From contig NZ_JAJJOZ010000001.1 in the NCBI RefSeq assembly GCF_021653995.1, forward strand, positions 124,001-188,000: DNA of 64,000 bases, read 5' to 3'. The notes under the pieces are model-generated. The model was given only the letters and a program-made list of their open reading frames with translations, ran no database searches and was not told the DNA's origin. The stretch's first letter is position 1. Each line of letters opens with the position of its first letter. This document shows, one piece after another, positions 17,152 to 26,753 of the stretch. A program made the translations under genes and the position numbers. The stretch comes from Allopusillimonas lactea (GTDB lineage Bacteria; Pseudomonadota; Gammaproteobacteria; Burkholderiales; Burkholderiaceae_B).

Positions 17152-18364
17152 ACACGGGGCGAAGCGGCAAAGCCTTCGAAACGGCGAGCACGTCGCGCAT
17201 GCCGGCGTCCTCGCCTTGATTGTCATCGTTGCCCTGGGCATGAACCTGCGCCCCATCCTTACGACGATCGGGCCCTTGCTGGCGGAAATACGTGCGGATA
17301 CAGGTCTGGGCTTCCAGGGTGCTTCGCTTTTGACGGCGCTGCCTGTTGTCTGCATGGGGGCGATTGCGCTCGTCCTGCCGTGGATAGACCGCGTTGTGTC
17401 CGAGAACCAAGGTATCGTGAGCGGGCTGCTGGCCATTGCCGCTGCATGCCTGTGGCGCGCCTGGCTCGACGGGGGCGGTGCGCTGATCGCCAGCGCCGCG
17501 TTGGCGGGCACGGGCGTCGCCATTATCCAGGCGTTGGTGCCAGGCGCCATAAAGCGCTGGTTTCCGCGGCATGTTCCCACTGCCCTGGGGTTTTATTCGG
17601 CCTCGCTCATGACGGGGGGCGGCGTCGCTGCCGTGCTGGCCCCGCAGGTCGCGCAATGGTTTTCAAGCTGGCGGGTGGGTCTCGCTGTGTGGGCACTGCC
17701 AGCGCTGTTGGCGCTGGCGCTGTGGCTGCGTGGGCGTCCGGCTGAAGTGGTCCGGCCACGAACGGCGGGGCCCGTCCGTCACTTCTTCGGCAACCGGCGT
17801 GGCTGGCTGCTGGCGTTTTACTTCGGTTTCATCAACGGTGGCTATACCAGCATGGTGGCGTGGCTGCCGCCTTTTTATCGCCAGTTGGGCTGGAGTGCGC
17901 CAGCCAGCGGGGGCCTCATCGGCTTCATGACAATTTTCCAGGTTATCGGCGCGCTGGGCGCACCGGTGTTAATGCGCAGCGGCCCTGACCGCCGCCCCTG
18001 GCTGATTCTGGCACTGGCGACACAACTGGTGGGGTTTGTAGGGTTGGTGGCGGCGCCGCAGGGCATGCCTTTGCTGTGGGTCGCGCTGATCGGCTATGGC
18101 CTGGGCTCGTGTTTCGCCCTGAGTTTGACGCTGACGCTCGATCACGTGCATGAGTCGCGCGCCGCCGGCAGCCTGGCAGCTTTTGTGCAAGGCGTGGGCT
18201 TTATCATCACGGGTATTATTCCGTACATCACGGGCTGGCTGCGTGATACCACCGGCGCCTTCGACGCTTCATGGATTGTGCTTGCCGCTTCGGTGGCGGT
18301 AATGATTGCAGTGACGATGATATTTTCGCCGCGAGGGTATCAGAAGGCCATCGGTGCGCCTTGA
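17144..18364 (+). CDS. CynX/NimT-family MFS transporter
   Basis: The 406-residue protein has about 12 helices and the CynX/NimT/YeaN-type start ALGMNLRPILTTIGPLL. That family includes cyanate, 2-nitroimidazole and aromatic-acid related permeases. Its ATG lies inside the deaminase gene, indicating translational coupling. A nitrogen-compound or purine-derivative substrate is plausible from that pairing but not proven. The downstream 73 bp lead into a pseudogene remnant on the other strand. Confidence 0.85.
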   Translation: MAEHGAKRQSLRNGEHVAHAGVLALIVIVALGMNLRPILTTIGPLLAEIRADTGLGFQGASLLTALPVVCMGAIALVLPWIDRVVSENQGIVSGLLAIAAACLWRAWLDGGGALIASAALAGTGVAIIQALVPGAIKRWFPRHVPTALGFYSASLMTGGGVAAVLAPQVAQWFSSWRVGLAVWALPALLALALWLRGRPAEVVRPRTAGPVRHFFGNRRGWLLAFYFGFINGGYTSMVAWLPPFYRQLGWSAPASGGLIGFMTIFQVIGALGAPVLMRSGPDRRPWLILALATQLVGFVGLVAAPQGMPLLWVALIGYGLGSCFALSLTLTLDHVHESRAAGSLAAFVQGVGFIITGIIPYITGWLRDTTGAFDASWIVLAASVAVMIAVTMIFSPRGYQKAIGAP

Positions 18365-18437
18365 CCGCCGGATATAAGGCCGGCGCGGCGGCGCGCACCC
18401 CACAGTCGTTGATCTGATCAGGCTCGTTTTCCAACCC

Positions 18438-18551
18438 CTAGGCCCGCTTGAACCAGTTGCCGCGGTCGTAACCGGCATTGATGAAGGGAATGCCGTGTTT
18501 TTCCGCAAGACGAATGTTTCGTTCTTGCGGATTTTGTATTCGCGATCGGGG
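18438..18551 (-). pseudogene. 37-codon C-terminal gene remnant
   Basis: On the minus strand a frame runs from just after an in-frame TAA (18552-18554) to a TAG. It reads like a genuine protein C-terminus (NPQERNIRLAEKHGIP, then FINAGYDRGNWFKRA). There is no start codon or ribosome site, and only 14 bp separate it from the glnE stop. I do not recognise the family. It looks like the 3' end of a gene whose body was deleted, with glnE and the MFS gene now flanking the scar. Confidence 0.45.
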
Positions 18552-18565
18552 TTAAACGCATCATG

Positions 18566-21412
18566 TCAGTCGCCGATGACCAGATTCCAAAGTTCAGTGA
18601 CCGCGGCGCGTTCCGCTGCAAGCTGCGCGGCAGGTAGCCGGGCTTTCTCGGCCCCCTGCAATCGCAAGGCATGCTGATGCTTGCGCAACGCGCGGTAAGC
18701 GTCGGCCACCCTGGCGGCAAGGTCTTGCGGGATCAGGTTTGCCTTGCCCGCCAAGCCTAGCAAGGCAATATTGCCCAGGTTGTCCAGCAGTTCTGGATGC
18801 TGTCGTGCATGGCTGAGCACCAGGTACTGCGTGATGAACTCTACATCCACCATGCCGCCGCGATCATGCTTCAGATCGAATTCGGGGCTGGGGTTGGGGT
18901 GGCCCGCACTGATACGTTCGCGCATGGTGCGGACATCTGCCCGCAGTGTGTCAGGGTCGCGTGGCCGCAATAGTATCTCGCGCCTGATCCGCTCGAAGCG
19001 TTCGCCGATGGCTGGATCGCCCGCTACGTAGCGGGCTCGCGTGATCGCCTGGTGCTCCCAGGGCCAGGCATGGTGCAACTGGTACTGTTCAAAAGCGTCC
19101 AGTGAAACAGCCAGCAGGCCGGCGTCGCCGTCAGGGCGCAGCCGCAAGTCTATCTCGTACAGGCGGCCAGACGATGTCATGGTGGACAGCCACGACGACG
19201 TGCGCCGGCCCAGCTTGGCGTACAGCTCGCCAGCCTCATCGCTGTTCGGATCCTGGTACAGGAAGACCAGATCCAGGTCGGAGGCGTAGCCGATTTCCTT
19301 GCCACCCAGCTTGCCGTAGGCGATGATGGCAAAATGCGGTGGAGCAAGCGTGGCACCGCCGTGGTGGCCGCGGGGTTGTATCAGTGGCCAGACGCGGTGG
19401 ATCGTTTCGCTCAGCAACATGTCCGCGAGTGCCGAAAGCTGATCGGCCAGGCGCTCCACCGTCAGCACACCCTCCAGGTCTTGGGCCAGCAACTGGAAGC
19501 TGATCTGGTGCTGAAAGTCGCGCATCAGGTTCATCTGCTGTTCGACGTCTGGCTGTCCGTTGGCCAGCACGCAGGCATCCAGTTCGGCGCGCAACTGCGC
19601 AGCCAGCGACGTGAAATCGGGTGTGGCCATCAATGATTGCCATTCGATCAGGCTGTCCAGCAGGATGGGATGGCGCAGCAGATACTGCGCAGCCCAGGGG
19701 CTGGCGCCTACCATGCGCGCCACGCGGGCGAGCGTGTCGGGGTATTCTGCCAGCAGCGCGAGGTAGGCGCTGCGCTGGGCAATCTGTTCCACCAAATCAA
19801 GCAGGCGAGTGGTAGTGACAGCGGGCTGGTCGGTGCCGGCAGACGCACGAACAATGGCGGGCAGCAGGTCTTCCAGGCGCTGGCGGCTGCTGGCCGAGAG
19901 GCTGCGCACGCGATGGCTGTCTAGCAACGCATGCACGCGCTGGCCGATGGCGGCCGCTTCTTCGCCATATACCTGGCTGAGCAGCGCGGGCAAGTCCGCT
20001 TCCTGGCGATCGCCGTCTGCCGTGCCTGCTGCCGTGCCGCCTCGGCCCGGTTTCCGAGCGACGCTGCCATTGCCGACGCTGTCATTCCTGCCGTCGCTGC
20101 TGTCGTCGCCACCCATGCCTGCAATGCGGAAGGCATTGCGGAAGGTTTGCGACACAAACGCGCGATGCGCCGCAAGTGTTTCATCGAATTGCGTGGTCGG
20201 CATGCCCATGGCTTGGGCCAGACCCTCGCATTGTGCGGGATCGCGCGGAAGCAAATGCGTTTGTTCATCTTCGCGGTACTGCAGCATATGCTCGACGCGC
20301 CGCAAGAATGTATAGGCCGCGCTCAAGCCTTGGGCCACTTCATTGGCCAGCACGCCAGCCTTGACCTGCCTGTGCATGGCATCGAGCAGGCCGCTTTGCT
20401 GGAGTGATGGTGTGCGCCCGCCGCGGATCAGTTGGTTCAATTGGACCACGAACTCGATTTCGCGGATGCCGCCATCACCCAGCTTGATGTTGTGAACGGC
20501 ATCGATGCCGTTGCGGGCTGATGCGCGCCTGGCCCAGTCCTGGCGTATGCGTTCCCGCAGCCCCCGCAATGCCGCCAAGGCATTGAAATCAAAATATTTA
20601 CGATAAACAAAGGGCCGACGCAGCCGTTCAAACTGCTCCTGCTGAGCACGGGAATCGCTGCCTGGAAAGGCACTGCAGGGAATAACGCGGGCCTTGAGCC
20701 ACGCATAGCGCTCCCATTCGCGCCCCTGTGCCACAAGATAGTTCTCGAGTGCATCCAGGCTCCAGGCCAACGGGCCTGCGTCGCCGTCGGGGCGCAGGCG
20801 CAGATCGCTGCGGAACACCTGCCCGTGCTCGTCGGGCTCGGACAACACCGGCATCATGCGCTGCGTGACGCGGCCATAGAATTCGTGGTGGCTGATGGCG
20901 CGGCGCCCGTTGGTTTCACCTTCTTCGCCATATAGCATGACCAGATCGATATCGGATGATACATTGAGCTCGCAACCACCCAGTTTGCCCATGCCAATAA
21001 TCAGCATCTCTTGCGGCAGCCCTGTGGCTGGATCCATCGGCATGCCATGTGTCTGCGCCACCCCTGCGGCGACGCTTTTATAGGCTTGCGCCACGGCAAG
21101 ATCGGCCAACGTCGACATTGCCGTGACCACCTCCCCGAGGGGCGCCGCTCCGTTGATATCGCGGACCATTAGCGTAAAAAACACGCGCTCGCGCAGTTGG
21201 CGCAGCACGCGCCGCACATCGTCCACAGCCAGAGTGGTGTCGCGGGCGCCTTCGCCGGCCAACTCCGCGAACCATGCCTGCAGTGTTTCGTTTGTCACCG
21301 CGTGGCGGGCCGCCTCGCCCAGCCATTGTCCGAAGGATTCGCTCGCGGTCAGCTTTCTGCGCAATGCGCCGGACCAGCGCAGTGCGCTCTCTAATATAAT
21401 GGGCTCAGACAT
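18566..21412 (-). CDS. glnE: Glutamine synthetase adenylyltransferase/adenylyl-removing enzyme
   Basis: GlnE attaches AMP to glutamine synthetase and removes it according to PII and glutamine, tuning ammonium assimilation. The 948-residue protein holds two nucleotidyltransferase domains. The first (adenylyl-removing half) has GMGKLGGCELNVSSDIDLV. The second (adenylylating half) has YGKLGGKEIGYASDLDLVFL. A Gly/Asp/Ser-rich linker of about 40 residues (around 19990-20120) separates the halves and looks disordered and specific to this lineage. The gene is divergent from yhdP with 77 bp between. The MSEPIILES start is at 21412. Confidence 0.95.
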   Translation of the reverse strand: MSEPIILESALRWSGALRRKLTASESFGQWLGEAARHAVTNETLQAWFAELAGEGARDTTLAVDDVRRVLRQLRERVFFTLMVRDINGAAPLGEVVTAMSTLADLAVAQAYKSVAAGVAQTHGMPMDPATGLPQEMLIIGMGKLGGCELNVSSDIDLVMLYGEEGETNGRRAISHHEFYGRVTQRMMPVLSEPDEHGQVFRSDLRLRPDGDAGPLAWSLDALENYLVAQGREWERYAWLKARVIPCSAFPGSDSRAQQEQFERLRRPFVYRKYFDFNALAALRGLRERIRQDWARRASARNGIDAVHNIKLGDGGIREIEFVVQLNQLIRGGRTPSLQQSGLLDAMHRQVKAGVLANEVAQGLSAAYTFLRRVEHMLQYREDEQTHLLPRDPAQCEGLAQAMGMPTTQFDETLAAHRAFVSQTFRNAFRIAGMGGDDSSDGRNDSVGNGSVARKPGRGGTAAGTADGDRQEADLPALLSQVYGEEAAAIGQRVHALLDSHRVRSLSASSRQRLEDLLPAIVRASAGTDQPAVTTTRLLDLVEQIAQRSAYLALLAEYPDTLARVARMVGASPWAAQYLLRHPILLDSLIEWQSLMATPDFTSLAAQLRAELDACVLANGQPDVEQQMNLMRDFQHQISFQLLAQDLEGVLTVERLADQLSALADMLLSETIHRVWPLIQPRGHHGGATLAPPHFAIIAYGKLGGKEIGYASDLDLVFLYQDPNSDEAGELYAKLGRRTSSWLSTMTSSGRLYEIDLRLRPDGDAGLLAVSLDAFEQYQLHHAWPWEHQAITRARYVAGDPAIGERFERIRREILLRPRDPDTLRADVRTMRERISAGHPNPSPEFDLKHDRGGMVDVEFITQYLVLSHARQHPELLDNLGNIALLGLAGKANLIPQDLAARVADAYRALRKHQHALRLQGAEKARLPAAQLAAERAAVTELWNLVIGD

Positions 21413-21489
21413 AGTAATACCGGAAGGTGCGGGCTCAAGACTTTCGGACGATACTGCAAATCCTGCCTCACTGGCTATTGAACAGATAA

Positions 21490-24400
21490 GTGTTGCGCAA
21501 ATCCGGCCTCCTTCTTAACGTGCTTGGCGCTCTTGCCCTGGCAGTTTATCTGCTTGTATGTGCGCTGGTGCTGGCCGGTCGATACTGGATCCTGCCTAAT
21601 ATCGATACTTGGCGTCCACAGATCACCGCCCATTTATCAGAGCGCTACGGCTTGCATATTCGTGCCGCCCGTATCACTGCCGACTGGAAAGGCCTGAATC
21701 CAACCATCGTACTCACCGGCGTGTCGCTTTCAAGTACCGGCAATGTTTCAAGTACCGGCAGTGCACCGCAGGCGGGTGTGCTGCGTGTGCCCCGCATTCG
21801 TGCCACGCTCGCATGGCGCAGTGTACTGGCGCGTTCACCCGTGTTCGCGAATCTGGACGCCGCTGGCATCCAGCTTGACCTCGGCCGCGACGAGCAAGGC
21901 CATTTTCATGCCTTTGGCATGTCGTTCGGCCCTGACGCCTCGCCCACCTCCGATATGCTGCCGGCGCTTCTGGGCTGGCTGTCGCAGCAGGACCGCATCG
22001 TACTGAGCGAAGCCACGCTGCGCTGGACGGACGCTTTGCGCGCCGCGCCGCGCCTGGATCTGCATGGCGTCACGCTTGCATTGGCCAGGCATGGCGGCCA
22101 GCGCAGCTTTTCGCTCGATGCTTCGCTGCCTTCGCAGCTAGGCTCTACGGTCACTATACGCGGCGTACTGCAGCATGTCGGCAACGCACCCGGCGCGCCC
22201 AGCGAGGCCGCCTCGGCCATGCCAGCCTTGGGTTTTCCTGGCGAGTTTACGGTCGATGGCGATATTTACGCACGCATAGCGGGCTTGCGGCCCGAGGCCT
22301 TGGCGCCATGGATCGATCTGCCGCGTACGCTCAGTACCGAACACACGACACTGCAATTGCGTGCGGGCGTATCGCGGGGCCAAGTCAAAACATTGACGAC
22401 AGATGTCACCCTGCAGGGAAGTAACTGGCATCCTGGCCGAGGTGTGCAAGTGGCGGCGCAGGCCTTGCGGCTCTATCTCGATGGGCCCATCGAAGGGTAT
22501 AGGCAGGTATTTCGGCCCTGGCAGGCAGTGGAGGATGTCAACCCTGGTCGCGCGCCCAACCGCAAGACGCCGCATTTGGCGTATAGCCTGCAGGGAACCG
22601 GGCTTTTCATGCAGGCCGATTTCCAGTTTGGCCATCCGATCAGGCTCGGCAGGGTAAGTGCCAGCGGCGAACTGGTGCGTCCGCCCGATGGTCCTTTGCG
22701 TGTCACCTATCAGCAAGCCATGGTCGCCAATGCCGACATCCAGGCAACTGTGCATGGCAGCTGGACACAGGGTGGAGAGGGTATGGCTGGAATCATCGAT
22801 CTTGCCGGGCAAGCCCGGCGCGCCAGCCTCTCCGCGATCGTACGCTATCTACCCGAACGAGTGGACGAAGATGCGCGAGCGTGGATGGTGCATGGGCTGC
22901 TGGCGGGAGAGCTGGAAGATGCCGATATCCTGTTGCGGGGTGATTTGCTGCATTTTCCGTTCGCCGAGCAACCGCAGGCCGGCGACTTCAAGGTGTCGGG
23001 GCGCTATCAGGGCGGGGTGATCGATTATCTGCCGCCGCATGACGGCACGAAGGGCTGGCCTCGTCTTGAGGCCATGCGCGGTACCGCCTCGCTGCATCGC
23101 GCCGACCTTCGCCTTACCGCCACCGAAGCGGTCGTGCGTCCGGCGGCTGGCGCGGCCATCGTGCTGCGCGATGTTCAGGCCCGCATTCCTAATATAGAGC
23201 ATGAGCCCATTCTTACGGTAAAGGGCAATACCATTGCGTCGGCATCAGCTTATCTTGCGCTCATGAAGTATTCGCCGCTGGGTGGGTTGCTGGACGACTC
23301 TTTCAATGACACCTCGGCAACAGGCGAGTGGCGAGTGCCGTTATCGCTGATGATTCCGCTCACGCGCGGGGAAGACACCGAAGTGGACGGCGCTATTCAT
23401 TTCGATGGCAATGCGGTGCGACTGCTGCCCGATATGCCAGTCCTTTCCGATATACGCGGCACGCTCAATTTCTCTCATCGGTCCGTTCAGGCCGATAATC
23501 TCGCCGGCCGCTTTCTTGGCGGCAAGATGACCATTTCCGGCGAGATTGGTGCGCAAGGGAAGGGCTTGCGCATGGAAGGCGTTATCGGCACACGGGCGCT
23601 GGCCCAGTACGGCAACGCTAAAGTGCTTACCCGATTACAGGGTGTGATCCCATACAGTGCCGTATTACGTCGAGGGCCGGATAAAAGTCATGCACTCACG
23701 ATTTCATCATCCTTGAAGGGGTTGATGGTCGATCTGCCTCAGCCCTTGGGCAAGAGCGCCGATACAGCCATGCCCCTAAAGGCTGTTTGGCGTCGCGAGC
23801 CCCAGGAAAACAGCCGTCTGCTGTCTGTTGAGATCGGCAGCCACACTCACGCGCTGATGCGCAGAGACCAACGGGAACGCGGGCCGATCTTCGCAGCGGT
23901 CTCCATCGGCGTCAACCAGGCGCCGCGGCTGCCTGCAACAGGTTTGCATATTGATGCTCAACTTCCCGAAGCATCGCTGGACGTCTGGCACCAGGTGCGT
24001 CGCGACATCGAAACGCCCTTGCGGGCGACGCCAGTACGCAGCTCCGCGAACGTGCAAAGCGTAGATGGCACCGCAGCGGACGGGCATGCACTTTTCCCGC
24101 CCTTGTCGCGCCTGCGTCTGCAGAGCAAGCACGCTACTTTCCACGACTTGGCCCTTGATCAGGTCACGCTTACTGCCCAGCAATCCAATCCAGGTGTATG
24201 GCGCGTGGATGTCAGCTCTACCCAAACGGCTGGGGCAGTGCAGTGGCGGGAGGTGGGAAATCGTATCGAAGGCCCCGTCAATGCCCGCTTCAACCGCATG
24301 GCGATTGGCACGTCGTCGGAGAAACCGGCTGACGATGGAAGCAATAGCGATGACGCCATCCGCTTGCTGGACGGCGATGAGCCCCTGGATATTCCCGCCA

Positions 24401-25254
24401 TCGATCTGCATATCCAGGATCTCAAGCTTTATGGCCACCATGCAGGCTCGCTATCGCTGCGCGGCGTGAACCAATCGCATGGCCGATTGTGGCGGCTTGA
24501 CGCCCTGCATCTCGGAACCGGTGATGGCGAGCTGAATGGCTCGGGCCTGTGGCGCTTGTCCGGCCCGCAGCGGGGGCTGACCATCAAGGCAACTGCCCGG
24601 TTCAAGAACCTGGGCAACTATCTCGAGCATGCCGGGTTCACCGGCCTGGTTGTCGGCGGCTCGGGTACGGTCGGCGGGGAGTTCGAATGGCGCAACATGC
24701 CATGGGCGTTCAGCCGCAGTGATCTGAACGGCAAGGTCGAGGTTGATCTCGCCAAGGGGCGCTTCAGTAGTATCAACTCAAAATCCGCACGATTGCTCGA
24801 ATTATTGTCGCTGCAATCGGTCAATCGGTTGGCGCGCGGCCAGGCCAACCCCGCAAGCCTGGGGCGGGACGGGTTCCCCTTCGACAATCTGCGCGGTAAT
24901 CTTTCCATTGGCGGCGGCATGGTGACTACGCGCGACTACCGCGTCAATGGGCCCGCGGGTACGATCGTGCTCGAAGGCAGTGCCAATATCGTCGACGAAA
25001 CTCTGGATATGCAAGCCGCTGTCGTTCCCAATCTCGACATCAGCGGTGCAGCGATTGCCGCTGGCATCGCCATCAATCCTATTGTTGGCGTGGGGGCGTT
25101 TCTCACTCAGTTGCTGCTGCAGACGCCATTGGCAAAAGCCATGGCCGTGCAGTACCACATCACCGGCCCGTGGTCCGCGCCCGTCATCAACGAACTTGCC
25201 GTTCCTGAAAAACAACCGCCCTCCGCACCTCGGGCGCCTGCGCTGAACAACTGA
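21490..25254 (+). CDS. yhdP: YhdP-family AsmA-like envelope protein (TIGR02099)
   Basis: The 1254-residue protein has one N-terminal membrane helix (about residues 8-32) and then a very long periplasmic body rich in beta structure. YhdP, TamB and YdbH are AsmA-like proteins that move phospholipids from the inner to the outer membrane. Matching features are the length, the N-terminal LHIRAARITADWKGLNPTI and the C-terminal AsmA-like block (VDLAKGRFSSINSKSARLLE, then a conserved hydrophobic tail). The start is GTG. Position between glnE and nitrogen genes is common in beta-proteobacteria. Confidence 0.9.
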   Translation: MLRKSGLLLNVLGALALAVYLLVCALVLAGRYWILPNIDTWRPQITAHLSERYGLHIRAARITADWKGLNPTIVLTGVSLSSTGNVSSTGSAPQAGVLRVPRIRATLAWRSVLARSPVFANLDAAGIQLDLGRDEQGHFHAFGMSFGPDASPTSDMLPALLGWLSQQDRIVLSEATLRWTDALRAAPRLDLHGVTLALARHGGQRSFSLDASLPSQLGSTVTIRGVLQHVGNAPGAPSEAASAMPALGFPGEFTVDGDIYARIAGLRPEALAPWIDLPRTLSTEHTTLQLRAGVSRGQVKTLTTDVTLQGSNWHPGRGVQVAAQALRLYLDGPIEGYRQVFRPWQAVEDVNPGRAPNRKTPHLAYSLQGTGLFMQADFQFGHPIRLGRVSASGELVRPPDGPLRVTYQQAMVANADIQATVHGSWTQGGEGMAGIIDLAGQARRASLSAIVRYLPERVDEDARAWMVHGLLAGELEDADILLRGDLLHFPFAEQPQAGDFKVSGRYQGGVIDYLPPHDGTKGWPRLEAMRGTASLHRADLRLTATEAVVRPAAGAAIVLRDVQARIPNIEHEPILTVKGNTIASASAYLALMKYSPLGGLLDDSFNDTSATGEWRVPLSLMIPLTRGEDTEVDGAIHFDGNAVRLLPDMPVLSDIRGTLNFSHRSVQADNLAGRFLGGKMTISGEIGAQGKGLRMEGVIGTRALAQYGNAKVLTRLQGVIPYSAVLRRGPDKSHALTISSSLKGLMVDLPQPLGKSADTAMPLKAVWRREPQENSRLLSVEIGSHTHALMRRDQRERGPIFAAVSIGVNQAPRLPATGLHIDAQLPEASLDVWHQVRRDIETPLRATPVRSSANVQSVDGTAADGHALFPPLSRLRLQSKHATFHDLALDQVTLTAQQSNPGVWRVDVSSTQTAGAVQWREVGNRIEGPVNARFNRMAIGTSSEKPADDGSNSDDAIRLLDGDEPLDIPAIDLHIQDLKLYGHHAGSLSLRGVNQSHGRLWRLDALHLGTGDGELNGSGLWRLSGPQRGLTIKATARFKNLGNYLEHAGFTGLVVGGSGTVGGEFEWRNMPWAFSRSDLNGKVEVDLAKGRFSSINSKSARLLELLSLQSVNRLARGQANPASLGRDGFPFDNLRGNLSIGGGMVTTRDYRVNGPAGTIVLEGSANIVDETLDMQAAVVPNLDISGAAIAAGIAINPIVGVGAFLTQLLLQTPLAKAMAVQYHITGPWSAPVINELAVPEKQPPSAPRAPALNN
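21728..21760 (+). repeat. Short tandem duplication inside yhdP
   Basis: TTTCAAGTACCGGCA occurs at 21728-21742 and again at 21746-21760, a period of 18 bp. It adds six residues (SSTGNV/SSTGSA) in frame, in a periplasmic loop about 85 residues into YhdP. Confidence 0.85.
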
Positions 25255-25299
25255 CGATCAGGTCACCAGTGCACGGGCGCATACCATACGCCGCACCAT

Positions 25300-25325
25300 A
25301 AAAAAGGCCCTTCCGAGGAAGGGCC
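25300..25325 (-). terminator. Rho-independent terminator after gdhA
   Basis: GGCCCTTCC (25306-25314) pairs with GGAAGGGCC (25317-25325) around a two-base loop. On the minus strand the stem is followed by six T residues, as expected for ending gdhA transcription 47 bp past its stop. On the plus strand there is no T-tract, so it is not a strong stop for yhdP. Confidence 0.85.
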
Positions 25326-25371
25326 CTTACGTCAGCAAGCCTGGGGCCTGGACACCGGCGGGTAGCCTGTG

Positions 25372-26718
25372 TCAGTAGAGGCCTTGCTGCAGCATGGCGT
25401 CGGCAACCTTTACGAAACCAGCGATGTTTGCGCCGTTTACGTAGTTGATGCTGCCGTCGGCATTGCGGCCATAATTAACGCAATTCTCGTGGATATTGCG
25501 CATGATCGCATGCAGCTTCGTATCGACCTGCTCACGCGTCCAGCTCAGGCGTTGGGCATTCTGGCTCATTTCGAGGCCCGACACCGCGACACCGCCTGCA
25601 TTTGAGGCTTTGCCTGGCGCATACAGAATGCCCGCATGCAGGAAGGCATCTACCGCATCCAGGCTGGTGGGCATATTGGCGCCTTCGGCTACGCAGCGCA
25701 CGCCATTGGCAAGCAGCGTACGTGCATCTTCAAGCTCGAGCTCGTTCTGGGTGGCGCAGGGCAGCGCGACATCGACCGGTACGTGCCAGGGGCGTTTGCC
25801 AGCTTCGTAATTCAACCCAAGGCGCTTGGCATAGGTTTCCACACGACCACGTTCTTCGTTTTTGACGCGACACAGTTCGGCCAGTTTTTCGGTCGTGAAG
25901 CCAGCCGGATCAATCGCCACGCCGTGGGAGTCGGAGACCGTCACCACTTTGGCACCCAACTGCATGCATTTTTCGATGGCATATTGCGCCACGTTGCCGG
26001 ATCCGGATACAGACACGGTGAGGCCTTCGATGGACTGGCCGGCCTGCTTGAGCATTTCTTCCGCAAAGTACACCGCACCATAGCCTGTGGCTTCTGGGCG
26101 GATGAGGCTGCCGCCGAACGTCAGGCCTTTACCCGTGAATACTGAAGCGGCCGAATTGGACAACTTCTTCATCATGCCGGCCATATAGCCGACTTCACGC
26201 GCACCCACGCCGATATCGCCCGCCGGTACGTCGGTGTCCGGGCCGAGGTGGCGGTATAGTTCAATCATCAACGCCTGGCAGAAGCGCATGACCTCACCAT
26301 CGGATTTTCCTTTGGGGTCGAAGTCGGAACCGCCTTTGCCGCCGCCCATGGGCAGTGTCGTCAATGCGTTCTTAAACGTTTGCTCGAAGGCCAGAAACTT
26401 GAGGATAGAAAGATTGACGGAGGGATGAAAGCGCATGCCGCCCTTGAAGGGGCCGATGGCTGAGTTGTGCTGAATGCGAAATCCGCGGTTGATTCGGGTT
26501 TGGCCCTGGTCGTCGACCCAACTGATGCGGAACTGGATGGCGCGCTCCGGTTCTACCAGCCGCTCCAGTATGCCCTGGGTCGCATAACGCGGATTTTGCT
26601 CAATGAACGGCCACAAACTAGTCATCACTTCTTTGACCGCTTGCATGAATTCCGGCTGATGCGGATCACGCGCGCGTACCTGGTCTAGGAATTGATCGAG
26701 TGTTGGAAGTTTCATCAA
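25372..26718 (-). CDS. gdhA: Glutamate dehydrogenase (NADP-type, hexameric)
   Basis: GdhA makes glutamate from 2-oxoglutarate and ammonium. The 448 residues contain the substrate region PMGGGKGGSDFDPKGKSD with the catalytic lysine, the segment PAGDIGVGAREVGYMAG, and a Rossmann motif VSVSGSGNVAQYAIEK. The length equals E. coli GdhA (447) and the sequence is of the NADP biosynthetic type. Two ATG codons open the frame (26718 and 26715). It sits next to glnE-linked nitrogen genes and just downstream of rho on the same strand, with its own terminator. Confidence 0.95.
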   Translation of the reverse strand: MMKLPTLDQFLDQVRARDPHQPEFMQAVKEVMTSLWPFIEQNPRYATQGILERLVEPERAIQFRISWVDDQGQTRINRGFRIQHNSAIGPFKGGMRFHPSVNLSILKFLAFEQTFKNALTTLPMGGGKGGSDFDPKGKSDGEVMRFCQALMIELYRHLGPDTDVPAGDIGVGAREVGYMAGMMKKLSNSAASVFTGKGLTFGGSLIRPEATGYGAVYFAEEMLKQAGQSIEGLTVSVSGSGNVAQYAIEKCMQLGAKVVTVSDSHGVAIDPAGFTTEKLAELCRVKNEERGRVETYAKRLGLNYEAGKRPWHVPVDVALPCATQNELELEDARTLLANGVRCVAEGANMPTSLDAVDAFLHAGILYAPGKASNAGGVAVSGLEMSQNAQRLSWTREQVDTKLHAIMRNIHENCVNYGRNADGSINYVNGANIAGFVKVADAMLQQGLY

Positions 26719-26753
26719 GGCTGCTCTAAAGGGGTTTAAAGGAAAGTGGTTAA

